14,116 nt of DNA from CBDCWA01 sp046048295 (GCA_046048295.1 JBJOGJ010000089.1:1-14116); one strand, 5' to 3'. Counted from the first letter of the stretch, positions 8,024 through 14,116 are shown. A program made the numbers and translations. The notes: generated by a model not told the origin, from the sequence alone.

Positions 8024-9280
8024 TTATCCAGGCTTGGCCGCTTCGGGGGCCTTGTCCTCCTGTTCGACGAGCCTGTCGCGCCGGTACAGCTCGGGAAAGA
8101 TCAAGGGCCAGACGAGCACGAGCGCGAACGCCCCTATGCCACCGATCACGACCGATGCGACAGGACCGAGGAAACCTGCCATGACACCGGCCCGCACCTG
8201 CCCGAGTTCGCCCGATGCGATCGCATAGAGCGAATTTACCGATGCAACGCGCCCGCGCAATTCGTCGGGGGTATCGACCTGGACCAGCGTGTGCCGAATG
8301 ACGACGCTGACCATGTTGGAGCCGCCGACGACGGCAAGTGCGACCATCGAAAGCAGAAAGTTCTCCGAAAAGCCGAATACCGTTGTCGCCAGGGCAAATA
8401 CCGCAACGGTGGTCAGGAACCTCGGGCCCGCCCTGTATTGCACGTAGTTGCTGCGCGATATCCACCACGCGACCGCGAGTGCGCCGACGGCAGGTGCCGA
8501 CCTGAGCGCCCCGAGGCCCTCTGGCCCGACCTGCAGAATGTCCTTGGCGAAGATGGGAAGGATCACGATGAGGTTGGTGAGGAACGCAGCGATTGCATCG
8601 AGTAGCAAGGCCCCGAGCACGACCGGACGCGAGGAGGTGAACGCAAAGCCCGCTGCCAGCGCTTCGACGGAGGTCTTCGGAGCGGACTGCGCCGGCGGTG
8701 CGCGATAGTTCATGATGAAGGTTGCGCCGCCCGCCAGGAACCAGAACACCGTCGCCGCGATGAACGCCAGACTGCCATCGACCGCGTAGAGGATGCCGCC
8801 GAGCGCCGGGCCGCAGATCATCGCGACCTGATGCGCACCGGAGCTGAACGCGACGGCGTTCCCGAGTTTCTCGCGCGGCACGAGATTGGGGATCAGTGCA
8901 GGAAGCGCAGTGTTGAAGAACGAGCGCGCCGCGCTGATGACGATGACAACCGCGTACACCGGCCACACGAGACCGTAGCCCCAGATGACGATTGCCACCA
9001 GCACCAGCGCCGCCGCGGACATGACGGTGTTGGAAATCGAGATGACGAGGCGCCTGTCGAGCCGGTCCGCGACGTAGCCCGTTACGAGGACGAGGAGCAG
9101 CGAGGGAAGAAAGCTCGCGAGCCCGAGCCAGCCGAGTGCGAATGCATCGTTGGTGACGGCATAGACGTACCAGCCAACCGCCACTTGCATGATGAGAAAT
9201 GCAAAGGTGTTGAACAGGCGCGTGAAGCAGATGAGTGCAAAGTCTCGGTGTCTCAGTAGCTCCCACCGGTCGCCCGCCAT
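8024..9280 (-). CDS. MFS transporter, paralog 3, first gene of the leftward transporter operon
   Basis: A 418-residue inner-membrane MFS protein with the same signatures as paralogs 1 and 2: GYVADRLDRR, LIPNLVPREKLGNAVAFSSG, CGPALGGILYAVD, LPIFAKDILQVGPEGLGALRSAPAVGA, VIRHTLVQVDTPDELRGRVASVNSLY and GVMAGFLGPV. The frame is open from a GTG at 9310, but ATG 9280 is chosen because AAGGA stands 7 nt before it and MAGDRWELLRHRDF matches the start of paralog 2. The C-terminus ends in a short charged tail (EQEDKAPEAAKPG) that the other copies lack. It probably leads a four-gene leftward unit ending with the FAH-family gene, transcribed from the region shared with the divergent Bcr/CflA gene. Cargo unknown. 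Confidence 0.92.
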   Translation of the reverse strand: MAGDRWELLRHRDFALICFTRLFNTFAFLIMQVAVGWYVYAVTNDAFALGWLGLASFLPSLLLVLVTGYVADRLDRRLVISISNTVMSAAALVLVAIVIWGYGLVWPVYAVVIVISAARSFFNTALPALIPNLVPREKLGNAVAFSSGAHQVAMICGPALGGILYAVDGSLAFIAATVFWFLAGGATFIMNYRAPPAQSAPKTSVEALAAGFAFTSSRPVVLGALLLDAIAAFLTNLIVILPIFAKDILQVGPEGLGALRSAPAVGALAVAWWISRSNYVQYRAGPRFLTTVAVFALATTVFGFSENFLLSMVALAVVGGSNMVSVVIRHTLVQVDTPDELRGRVASVNSLYAIASGELGQVRAGVMAGFLGPVASVVIGGIGAFALVLVWPLIFPELYRRDRLVEQEDKAPEAAKPG

Positions 9281-9341
9281 ACGATCTTCCTTTCCTGCAA
9301 CCGCGCGCACAGCCGGCCACGGTATCCTACGCCAAGCCGGG

Positions 9342-9358
9342 ACGCCTGCAAGAGGCGT
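9342..9358 (-). promoter_or_regulatory. Inverted repeat in the upstream region of the MFS operon
   Basis: ACGCCT-GCAAG-AGGCGT forms 6-bp arms around 5 nt. On the minus strand it overlaps TTGCAG, which with TAGGAT about 16 bp on is a weak sigma-70-like promoter candidate for the leftward MFS operon. It could be a repressor operator. No regulator gene lies nearby in the window. Confidence 0.3.
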
Positions 9359-9371
9359 GGCGGGCGCTGTC

Positions 9372-9400
9372 TGGCCAAGTGAGCCAAAGGCTCCTATAGG
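9372..9400 (+). promoter_or_regulatory. Putative promoter with operator-like inverted repeat, Bcr/CflA gene
   Basis: TGGCCA (9372-9377, 4 of 6 consensus positions) and TATAGG (9395-9400, 4 of 6) are separated by exactly 17 bp. The spacer contains a 13-bp inverted repeat, GAGCC-AAA-GGCTC (9381-9393). A palindrome between the -35 and -10 boxes is a typical place for a regulator of an efflux gene to bind. The match is moderate and the promoter is not proven. Confidence 0.4.
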
Positions 9401-9406
9401 GTATGC

Positions 9407-9469
9407 ATGAATTCAGATCGCCACTCCTGGCTGCGCGATCCGACAAGCCTGGGGAGGCGAATTGTCTGA
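9407..9469 (+). CDS. Possible 20-codon leader ORF overlapping the Bcr/CflA start
   Basis: An ATG at 9407 opens a 20-codon frame beginning MNSDRHSW. It ends in TGA at 9467-9469, inside the first codons of the efflux gene, which starts at TTG 9462 in another frame. AGGG lies 6 nt before the ATG. The ATG also falls 7 nt beyond the proposed -10 box, so the transcript could even be leaderless. Ribosomes ending at 9469 would sit on the GGGGAGG/TTG start, which would allow translational coupling. There is no homology evidence; it may be chance. Confidence 0.25.
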   Translation: MNSDRHSWLRDPTSLGRRIV

Positions 9470-10703
9470 GCAAGCAAAGCTGGATGGGGCGCGGTCCGCG
9501 AATGAAGGGAGCCGGCGCGAGCCCGGCGTCCTGACGTTCATCGCACTGGTGTCGATTACCCTCATCGGGCCTCTGTCGATACATCTCTTTCTGCCAGCCA
9601 TCCCCTTCGTACGTGCGGCCTTCACGGCCGATGCGGCGCTGGCGCAACTCGCTTTCAGCATCGCTATGCTCGCGATGTCGACGGCGACGCTGTTCTACGG
9701 CAGTTTATCGGATCGCTTCGGCCGCCTGCCGGTCGTGGTCGGGGGCATTGGTCTCTTCTCTATCGGTGCAGCGGTAGCTGCTCTGGCACCTACGATCGAG
9801 ATTCTGATAGCCGGGCGCGTGTTGCAGGGGCTCGGCGCGGCCTGCGGCATGGTGATGGCACGCGCCATCGCACGCGATCTGTACGGCGCCGACCGGCTCG
9901 GCCAGATGATCGCTTATATCACGGCTGCCTATGTCGTCGGGCCGATGTTCTCACCACTGATCGCCGGCTTCCTGATCGATGCATTCGGCTGGCAGTCGAT
10001 CCTCATCCTTCCGGCCGTGTTCGGCGCACTGGCGATCACCATTGCCATAACAGTGATCGGCGAGACGAAACCACGGGACCTGCTTCCGCAATCGGGTCTA
10101 CTGCGCGGTTACCGGCAACTCCTGACAACGCCGCGCTTCCTCCTGTTTGCGCTGAACCCGGGTTTCGGCACGGCAGGGTTCTTCTCGCTCAATTCCGGAT
10201 CGGCCTACCTGATGGTCGAGACCATGGGCCGGCCCGCGAGCGAATATGGAGTATACTTTATGTTCGGCGCGGTGGGATATCTCACTGGCAATTTCTTGTC
10301 GGGGCGCCTGAGCAAGGTGCTGTCGGGGGCCGCGCTGATCGTAACCGGGAGCCTTGTGACGCTCGGCGGCGGGGTGTTGCTGGCGGTGCTATTGACAACC
10401 GTCGGGCTGCATCCGCTCTGCCTGTTCATACCATCAAGCCTGCTGTCGCTTGGACAGGGACTTTCAATGCCGCAGGCGCAGGCCAACGCGATCAGGACCG
10501 AGCCGACTTTGACCGGCACTGCCTCGGGGATCGTTGTCTTCCTTCAGTTCTTTCTGGGCGCGGTCTTTTCCCAGCTTGCCGGAATGTCCACGGCGGGAAG
10601 CGCCGGCCCGTTGATTGCCGTGGTCCTGACAACGACGATGCTCGCCGCCGCGACAGGCATCGCAGGCGTCATCCTGACGCTTCGGACGGGCGGGAGAGTC
10701 TAG
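9462..10703 (+). CDS. Bcr/CflA family multidrug efflux MFS transporter
   Basis: A 413-residue, twelve-helix proton antiporter of the DHA1 group, whose E. coli member Bcr exports bicyclomycin. Diagnostic features are helix 1 with SIHLFLPAIP (39-48), loop 2-3 motif A YGSLSDRFGRLP (79-90), the helix 4 block AGRVLQGLGAACGMVMARAIARDLYG (R119 to G142, characteristic of Bcr/CflA proteins), and helix 5 YVVGPMFSPLIAGFLID. The N-terminal ~20 residues are polar. The start is TTG at 9462 behind GGGGAGG with a 4-nt gap. No ATG or GTG in the frame fits better, since the nearby ATGs at 9403 and 9407 are out of frame. TTG plus short spacing suggests restrained translation. It is unrelated to the three leftward MFS paralogs beyond the superfamily level. 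Substrate not predictable. Confidence 0.93.
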   Translation: MSEQAKLDGARSANEGSRREPGVLTFIALVSITLIGPLSIHLFLPAIPFVRAAFTADAALAQLAFSIAMLAMSTATLFYGSLSDRFGRLPVVVGGIGLFSIGAAVAALAPTIEILIAGRVLQGLGAACGMVMARAIARDLYGADRLGQMIAYITAAYVVGPMFSPLIAGFLIDAFGWQSILILPAVFGALAITIAITVIGETKPRDLLPQSGLLRGYRQLLTTPRFLLFALNPGFGTAGFFSLNSGSAYLMVETMGRPASEYGVYFMFGAVGYLTGNFLSGRLSKVLSGAALIVTGSLVTLGGGVLLAVLLTTVGLHPLCLFIPSSLLSLGQGLSMPQAQANAIRTEPTLTGTASGIVVFLQFFLGAVFSQLAGMSTAGSAGPLIAVVLTTTMLAAATGIAGVILTLRTGGRV

Positions 10704-10725
10704 CGCCACCCGCAACGGTTGAGAC

Positions 10726-10741
10726 AAATTCGTGCGAATTT
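10726..10741. other. Inverted repeat after the Bcr/CflA gene
   Basis: AAATTCG-TG-CGAATTT is a perfect 7-bp inverted repeat 22 bp beyond the efflux stop codon. The right arm runs into one further T only, so as an intrinsic terminator it would be weak. It could instead be a binding site. Confidence 0.35.
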
Positions 10742-10798
10742 TGCCGCAAGTTTCCAGCCGGATCTAAGGGAACACGTATCCCTATAATGATGGAATAG

Positions 10799-10827
10799 CT
10801 GACAATTTTGCCTGCTTGCGCGATAAC
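10799..10827 (+). promoter_or_regulatory. Putative sigma-70 promoter for the small membrane protein
   Basis: CTGACA (10799-10804, 5 of 6 consensus positions) and GATAAC (10822-10827, 4 of 6) are separated by 17 bp, placing a start site near 10834 and giving a ~35-nt leader before the ATG at 10869. A perfect TATAAT also occurs at 10783-10788 but lacks a -35; it overlaps an AGGGA-N7-TCCCT inverted repeat (10767-10783). Confidence 0.4.
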
Positions 10828-10868
10828 GAACGCAGTTCACGTTTACGTCGAGTGCCTGCGGAGCCACC

Positions 10869-11033
10869 ATGTCCATAGACGATTTCTACATTCATCCCGC
10901 GATAATCGTGCTGTTTGTTTCGATCCTTCCTATGCTGCTCTTATGTGCTGTCTCCGCATGCAGGAAGCGGAGCATGAACATCCGTCGAAGGAAGGAAGCC
11001 GAAACGGCACGGCGCCTTCAGAAAGACCAGTAG
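10869..11033 (+). CDS. Small single-pass membrane protein, 54 residues, unrecognised
   Basis: A 54-codon frame starts at ATG 10869 with GGAG five nt upstream and ends at TAG 11031. The protein begins MSIDDFYIHP and has one hydrophobic helix (residues about 11-31, AIIVLFVSILPMLLLCAVSA) containing a proline and C26. C31 at the helix end is followed at once by a basic tail (RKRSMNIRRRKEAETARRLQ). The acidic N-terminus and basic C-terminus predict N-out/C-in insertion in the inner membrane. A plausible promoter lies 42 bp upstream. No family was recognised. The combination of SD, promoter, sharp hydrophobic/charged partition and stop supports a real small gene, though chance cannot be excluded. 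It is monocistronic between the efflux gene and the repeat region. Confidence 0.6.
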   Translation: MSIDDFYIHPAIIVLFVSILPMLLLCAVSACRKRSMNIRRRKEAETARRLQKDQ

Positions 11034-11729
11034 GACGGATTTGCTTAAAACTGCACATATCAAAGTTGACGAATTTCCTGCGGGCGGCCCTCTCCCCGAT
11101 CGCAGGTAGACTGCGGGGCGGCAGCTTGCTTCGAAGACCCATACCGGCAGTTCGCCTTGCCATTGGTCAAGAATACTCTGCCGCCCCTTGTCTCGACGCC
11201 TGCCGGGCGCGAGCAGTGAGGTGAAGAACAAGCCGGCAAAGCCGAACTCCCGGAGTTGATGAAGTCCCATGCATTGTTTGATTTTCTCAACACCGGCAGG
11301 CCGGTGTTGAGGAAGTTCCACGCTGGCGTGCTCCGCGGGTTGTCGCCCCGGAGGTTTGCGTCGTTCGTTCTGTTCTCCCCCAAGAAGGGGGCGGGACGGC
11401 ACGGGCCGTCGATTAGTAATTAAGATGGGACCGGAGCCGTCCCGCGCCTGGGGCACTTGTCGCCCGACACCGGTCCATCTCACCAGCGCGGTCACCTGCA
11501 TTCGTGGCCCATTCGGCCGCGAGTGCCGGCACGGGCAACCACTCCAGCTGATGGGAGTGCAAATGCGATCCAGGCTCCGCCTCCACCCGAACGCCCAGCT
11601 CGCGACAGTGCCCCAGATGAGGCGGATGCGAGGGAGTATGGGGCATGCGGAGAAAGCGGGGATAACTATTTTATATGGTTAGCGGTCGGCGATGGTGCCA
11701 TGCGAGAGGCGCCAGCAAGACAAACTCCT
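11034..11729. other. Gene-poor stretch with inverted repeats
   Basis: No convincing coding region was found. Several overlapping open frames on both strands (for example minus 11060-11383, and a plus frame from 11457 that runs into the palindromic repeat) have arginine-, proline- and cysteine-heavy translations, no SD sequences and no recognisable domain, as expected of open frames in GC-rich noncoding DNA. The middle (11245-11480) is a cluster of inverted repeats, listed separately. A short AT-rich patch lies at 11661-11681. The region may be decayed mobile or repeat DNA. Confidence 0.5.
11245..11480. repeat. Cluster of inverted repeats
   Basis: Six inverted repeats lie within 236 bp. They are: AACTCC/GGAGTT around one C (11245-11257); 12-bp perfect arms CTCAACACCGGC (11286-11297) and its complement (11300-11311) around AG; CACGC/GCGTG (11319-11330); CCCCC-AAGAA-GGGGG (11377-11391); GACGGC/GCCGTC around four nt (11395-11410); and a long-range pair AGATGGGACCGG (11423-11434) with CCGGTCCATCT (11470-11480), which pairs over 11 bp with one bulged G. 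No T-tract follows any of them. They may be fragments of a rhizobial mosaic repeat or a structured transcript. Confidence 0.6.
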
Positions 11730-11844
11730 GTCATCCCGGACGAGCGTAGCGAGATCCGGGACCCAGGGGCTGTGCGGCGATGGGTTTGCGTCGTGGCCCC
11801 TGGGTCCCGGCTCTGCGCGGCTAGCGCCGCTTGGCCGGGATGAC
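11730..11844. repeat. Rhizobial-type palindromic intergenic repeat, copy 1
   Basis: A 115-bp element bounded by GTCATCCCGG (11730-11739) and its exact complement CCGGGATGAC (11835-11844). Inside is a second perfect pair with 15-bp arms, CCGGGACCCAGGGGC (11756-11770) and complement (11796-11810), around a 25-nt loop. The whole folds as a large hairpin in DNA or RNA. The outer sequence matches the widespread GTCATCCCGGACGAGCG-type intergenic palindromes of rhizobia (RIME-like); the exact subfamily was not determined. Confidence 0.85.
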
Positions 11845-11883
11845 AATTAGGGGGTGGGGCTGGCGGGTTGCCACGCCTCATGT

Positions 11884-11997
11884 GTCATCCCGGACGAGCG
11901 CAGCGCGATCCGGGACCCAGGGGCGGCTTGGCGATGGGTTTGCGTCGTGGCCCTGGGTCCCGGCTCTGCGCGGCTGACGCCGCCTGGCCGGGATGAC
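11884..11997. repeat. Rhizobial-type palindromic intergenic repeat, copy 2
   Basis: A 114-bp second copy in the same orientation, 39 bp after copy 1. It has the same outer arms (11884-11893 and 11988-11997) and a 13-bp inner pair (CCGGGACCCAGGG, 11910-11922, with 11951-11963). The loop segment GATGGGTTTGCGTCGTGG is identical in both copies; differences are scattered substitutions and one deletion. It lies 61 bp past the stop of the acetyltransferase gene and, if transcribed leftwards, would give a large hairpin at that mRNA's 3' end. Confidence 0.85.
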
Positions 11998-12058
11998 AGT
12001 TGGGGGGCGTGTAGGGGGTCGCAGGCTCGGATAAGGACTCATGAGCAGGCGCGCTCGC

Positions 12059-12586
12059 CTATTCGGCGAGTGTTAGATCGTATACGAGGTTTTCGTGGGC
12101 CGGACCGGGCGTCGTACCGAGAACCCGGAAACCGGAGCGGCTGAGCAGTCGGTGCGAGCGCTCGTTTGGAGCGTCGGCGGCAGCGACGATGCGCGACAGG
12201 CAGCACCCGCTTGCGGCGTAGTCGATGAGCGTGCGCACGGCTGATGACGCGATACCTCTGCCCCAATGCGCAGGAAACAAGGCAATGAGGATCTCGATGG
12301 CAGGTTCGGGCAGAGCGAGGTGAGGCGCCTTCCAGCTTGCAGGTTGCAGGCCTGCGATCCCGATCATGCCAGCACCGGGCTTATCGAGAATCCATAGCCC
12401 AAGACCTTCCGCATCGAGGGCAAGGCTCGCCTCGAGTTTTTCCTCGACGAATGACCGCGGCACCAGCACGTCGTCACAGAGATAGCGACGAACATCGGGA
12501 TCGTGCAGGAGCTCGACGAGCGCGTCGGTATCGGCCATGACGGCAGGACGCAGGGACCCGAAGGCGGCGGCGAACACCGGCTTCAT
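12059..12586 (-). CDS. GNAT family N-acetyltransferase (RimJ/RimL-like)
   Basis: A 175-residue cytoplasmic acetyltransferase of the GCN5-related family, which moves the acetyl group of acetyl-CoA to an amine of a protein, antibiotic or small molecule. The acetyl-CoA pyrophosphate-binding loop is HWGRGIAS (107-114) after strand 4 (EPAIEILIALFP). The C-terminal block APNERSHRLLSRSGFRVLG (139-157) is typical of the RimJ/RimL-like Acetyltransf_3 group. The N-terminus, LRPAVMADTDALVELLHDPDVRRYL, is also characteristic. The ATG at 12586 is 4 bp after the rtcB stop, and its SD (AAGGGG) lies within the last rtcB codons, so the two are probably translationally coupled. The substrate is unknown. The rtcB partner does not define it, though a link with RNA or translation quality control is conceivable. 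Confidence 0.9.
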   Translation of the reverse strand: MKPVFAAAFGSLRPAVMADTDALVELLHDPDVRRYLCDDVLVPRSFVEEKLEASLALDAEGLGLWILDKPGAGMIGIAGLQPASWKAPHLALPEPAIEILIALFPAHWGRGIASSAVRTLIDYAASGCCLSRIVAAADAPNERSHRLLSRSGFRVLGTTPGPAHENLVYDLTLAE

Positions 12587-12590
12587 GCGC

Positions 12591-13838
12591 TCACCCCTTG
12601 ACGTTCACGACCTGCCTGAGCCGGTGCACGACATCCACGAGGTCGGATTGCGCGGCAATGACGGCGGAGATGTCCTTGTAGGCGGCAGGGCTCTCGTCGA
12701 GGACGCCGGAATCCTTGCGGCACTCTATGCCCTCGGTCGCGGCGCGATGGTCGGCGAGCGTTATGGACCGTTTCGCTTCGCCGCGTGACATGGCGCGCCC
12801 GGCGCCATGCGAGCACGAACAGAGGCTCGCCGCGTTGCCCTTGCCGCGCACGATGAAGGAGCCGGTCCCCATCGAGCCGGGAATGATGCCGAGCTCGCCC
12901 GCCCCGGCGCGGACGGCGCCCTTGCGCGTCACCCAGACCTCTGCACCGAAGTGAGTTTCGCGCGCCGCGTAGTTGTGGTGGCAGTTGACGGCGACCGCGC
13001 CAAGCTTGAACTTGCCGATGTGCCGGCGCAACGTACGCAGCACCGCGTCCATCATCGCCAGCCGGTTCTCGGCGGCGTACTCCTGCGCCCACAGCACAGC
13101 CTCGACGTAGTCGTCGAAATGATCCGTGCCCTCCGTGAGATAGGCGAGGTCCTTGTCCGGCAGGTTAGAGATGTGCCGCTCCATGTCCCGCTTTGCAAGC
13201 TCGATGAAGTACTGGCCGATGAGATTGCCCGGCCCGCGCGAACCGGAATGCAGCATCACCCAGACGGCATCGGCCTCGTCGAGGCAGATCTCGATGAAGT
13301 GGTTGCCGGTGCCGAGCGAGCCGAGCTGGTGCGCCGGCGACTTGTGCGAGATCTTCGGATGCTTCTCGACGATCCGCCGGTAGCCGGCCTCGAGGTCGCC
13401 CCAACGGCTGGTGACCGAATCCGGCACGACCTCCCAGCCGCCCTTCTTCGCACGGCCCTGCGTCGAGACGAAGCCGTGCGGAACCGCGCGCTCGATGTCG
13501 TCGCGGAGTTTGGCCAGTGAATTGGGAAGGTCGCGGGCGTTGGCGGAGGTCTGCCAGGCCATCATCCCGCAGCCGATGTCGACGCCGACCGCAGCGGGAA
13601 TGATCGCCCCCTTTGTCGGGATGACCGAGCCGACCGTGGCACCCTTGCCGAGATGACAGTCCGGCATGGCGGCCACATGGCCATGAATGATCGGCAGACG
13701 CGCGATGTTCTCGAGCTGCTTGAGCGCCGCATCCTCTATGGCGACGCCACGATTCCAGAGCTTCACCGCCGCCCCGCCGGGAATGTCCCGGTGGTCGTGG
13801 TGCGCATCATCGCCGGGTGTGGTGGGGTTGTCGGACAT
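12591..13838 (-). CDS. rtcB: RNA-splicing ligase RtcB
   Basis: A 415-residue GTP- and Mn2+-dependent RNA ligase that joins 2',3'-cyclic-phosphate (or 3'-phosphate) ends to 5'-OH ends in RNA repair; in archaea and animals the family completes tRNA splicing. Family motifs are MPDCHLGKGATVGSVIPT (58-75), VGVDIGCGM (84-92), SLGTGNHFIE (174-183), LHSGSRG (196-202), VNCHHNYA (284-291) and CSHGAGRAMSR (342-352). By comparison with E. coli RtcB, the metal ligands are C90, H180, H197 and H288, and H344 is the histidine that accepts GMP. All are present, so the enzyme should be active. Length fits the ~400-residue bacterial form, plus a histidine/aspartate-rich N-terminus (DDAHHDHRD). The ATG at 13838 has GAGG about 10 nt upstream. 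No rtcA (cyclase), rtcR or archease gene is adjacent; the GNAT gene follows after 4 bp. Confidence 0.96.
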   Translation of the reverse strand: MSDNPTTPGDDAHHDHRDIPGGAAVKLWNRGVAIEDAALKQLENIARLPIIHGHVAAMPDCHLGKGATVGSVIPTKGAIIPAAVGVDIGCGMMAWQTSANARDLPNSLAKLRDDIERAVPHGFVSTQGRAKKGGWEVVPDSVTSRWGDLEAGYRRIVEKHPKISHKSPAHQLGSLGTGNHFIEICLDEADAVWVMLHSGSRGPGNLIGQYFIELAKRDMERHISNLPDKDLAYLTEGTDHFDDYVEAVLWAQEYAAENRLAMMDAVLRTLRRHIGKFKLGAVAVNCHHNYAARETHFGAEVWVTRKGAVRAGAGELGIIPGSMGTGSFIVRGKGNAASLCSCSHGAGRAMSRGEAKRSITLADHRAATEGIECRKDSGVLDESPAAYKDISAVIAAQSDLVDVVHRLRQVVNVKG

Positions 13839-13980
13839 CCTGCTAAAGCCTCAGGGAACAAGATCGTCGGGCGTAGATGGAGGATTGGAGGACGAAACAC
13901 AAGGCAGGCGCTAGGATTTGCCGACATCGACCCCGCTGCGGTATCCAGGGGGGAGAAGCGCCAAGCGAGGAGAAATCACG

Positions 13981-14116
13981 ATGAAATATCGCCGGCTCGG
14001 CAGAACGGGGCTCGAAGTGTCGGCAATATCGCTCGGGACCGGCGATAATGCCGGGCTGATGGTCAATGCCGGCGAAAAGGAGCAATTGGCGGCGCTCGAG
14101 CGGGCGCTCGAACTCG
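13981..14116 (+). CDS. Aldo/keto reductase family protein, N-terminal part
   Basis: The first 45 codons of a plus-strand gene that runs off the window. MKYRRLGRTGLEVSAISLGT is the standard opening of the aldo/keto reductase barrel (strand 1 and the following turn), the family of NAD(P)H-dependent oxidoreductases that reduce aldehydes and ketones. The ATG at 13981 is preceded by GAGGAGA at a spacing of 8 nt. It is divergent from rtcB across 142 bp; in that gap TTGCCG followed about 17-18 bp later by a TATCC-like sequence is a weak promoter candidate. Catalytic Asp, Tyr, Lys and His residues are beyond the edge, so the subfamily cannot be given. Confidence 0.85.
   Translation, partial: MKYRRLGRTGLEVSAISLGTGDNAGLMVNAGEKEQLAALERALEL

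Noticed and set aside
7935..9320. A 461-codon minus frame over the third MFS gene
   Set aside because: It is an alternate-frame shadow; the 8024-9280 frame carries the MFS motifs and aligns with its two paralogs.
10808..11224. A 138-codon plus frame with a TTG start
   Set aside because: It overlaps the better-supported 54-codon gene in another frame, and its translation is rich in Cys, His and Arg with no recognisable domain.
11377..11391. CCCCC-AAGAA-GGGGG as an intrinsic terminator
   Set aside because: No T-tract follows on either strand and no gene ends close by.
10941..11501. Open frames on the minus strand (186 and 107 codons) through the repeat cluster
   Set aside because: They have no SD, no domain and overlap each other; the underlying DNA is dominated by inverted repeats. 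A phrase such as REFGFAGLFFTSLLAPG looked protein-like but could not be tied to a family.
11457..11843. A 128-codon plus frame ending in the first palindrome
   Set aside because: Its last third is translated palindromic repeat (VIPDERSEIRDPG-type), a common source of spurious rhizobial ORFs.
11730..11997. Possible CRISPR array
   Set aside because: There are only two repeats, each ~115 bp and internally palindromic, with one 39-bp gap and no cas genes. They are intergenic palindromic elements.

Overview
This is a GC-rich stretch of an alphaproteobacterial chromosome, most likely from the Hyphomicrobiales (rhizobial/Mesorhizobium-like). That placement rests on three things: the alphaproteobacterial form of IspG at the left edge, the high-GC codon use, and a pair of large GTCATCCCGG...CCGGGATGAC palindromes typical of rhizobial intergenic repeats. 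It is inference from family resemblance, because no rRNA or tRNA lies in the window.

Layout, left to right. (1) The first 177 codons of ispG (isoprenoid MEP pathway) run leftwards off the window. (2) A 360-bp divergent intergenic region carries three small inverted repeats in the leader of the next gene. (3) A 3.5-kb plus-strand gene encodes an unrecognised 1158-residue membrane protein: about six N-terminal membrane helices, a long predicted periplasmic coiled coil, a four-cysteine segment, a seventh helix and a cytoplasmic tail with two copies of a ~90-100-residue domain. It ends in a strong intrinsic terminator. (4) Four minus-strand genes probably form one unit read leftwards from ~9280: three tandem paralogous MFS transporters and then a fumarylacetoacetate-hydrolase-family enzyme. 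(5) Divergent from them is a Bcr/CflA-type drug-efflux gene with a TTG start. The shared promoter region has an inverted repeat on each side and a possible 20-codon leader ORF that overlaps the efflux start.

(6) A 1.35-kb stretch without large genes holds a short 54-codon single-helix membrane protein with its own plausible promoter and Shine-Dalgarno (SD) sequence, a dense cluster of inverted repeats, and the two tandem rhizobial palindromes. (7) rtcB (RNA ligase) and a GNAT acetyltransferase form a tight minus-strand pair, 4 bp apart. (8) The start of an aldo/keto reductase gene runs off the right edge.

Taken together this is housekeeping and transport sequence with some accessory traits. 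No defence island, phage, transposase or CRISPR was seen. The parts least explained by known families are the 1158-residue membrane protein with its duplicated tail domain, the 54-residue small membrane protein, the three-paralog transporter array, and the palindrome cluster at 11245-11480.
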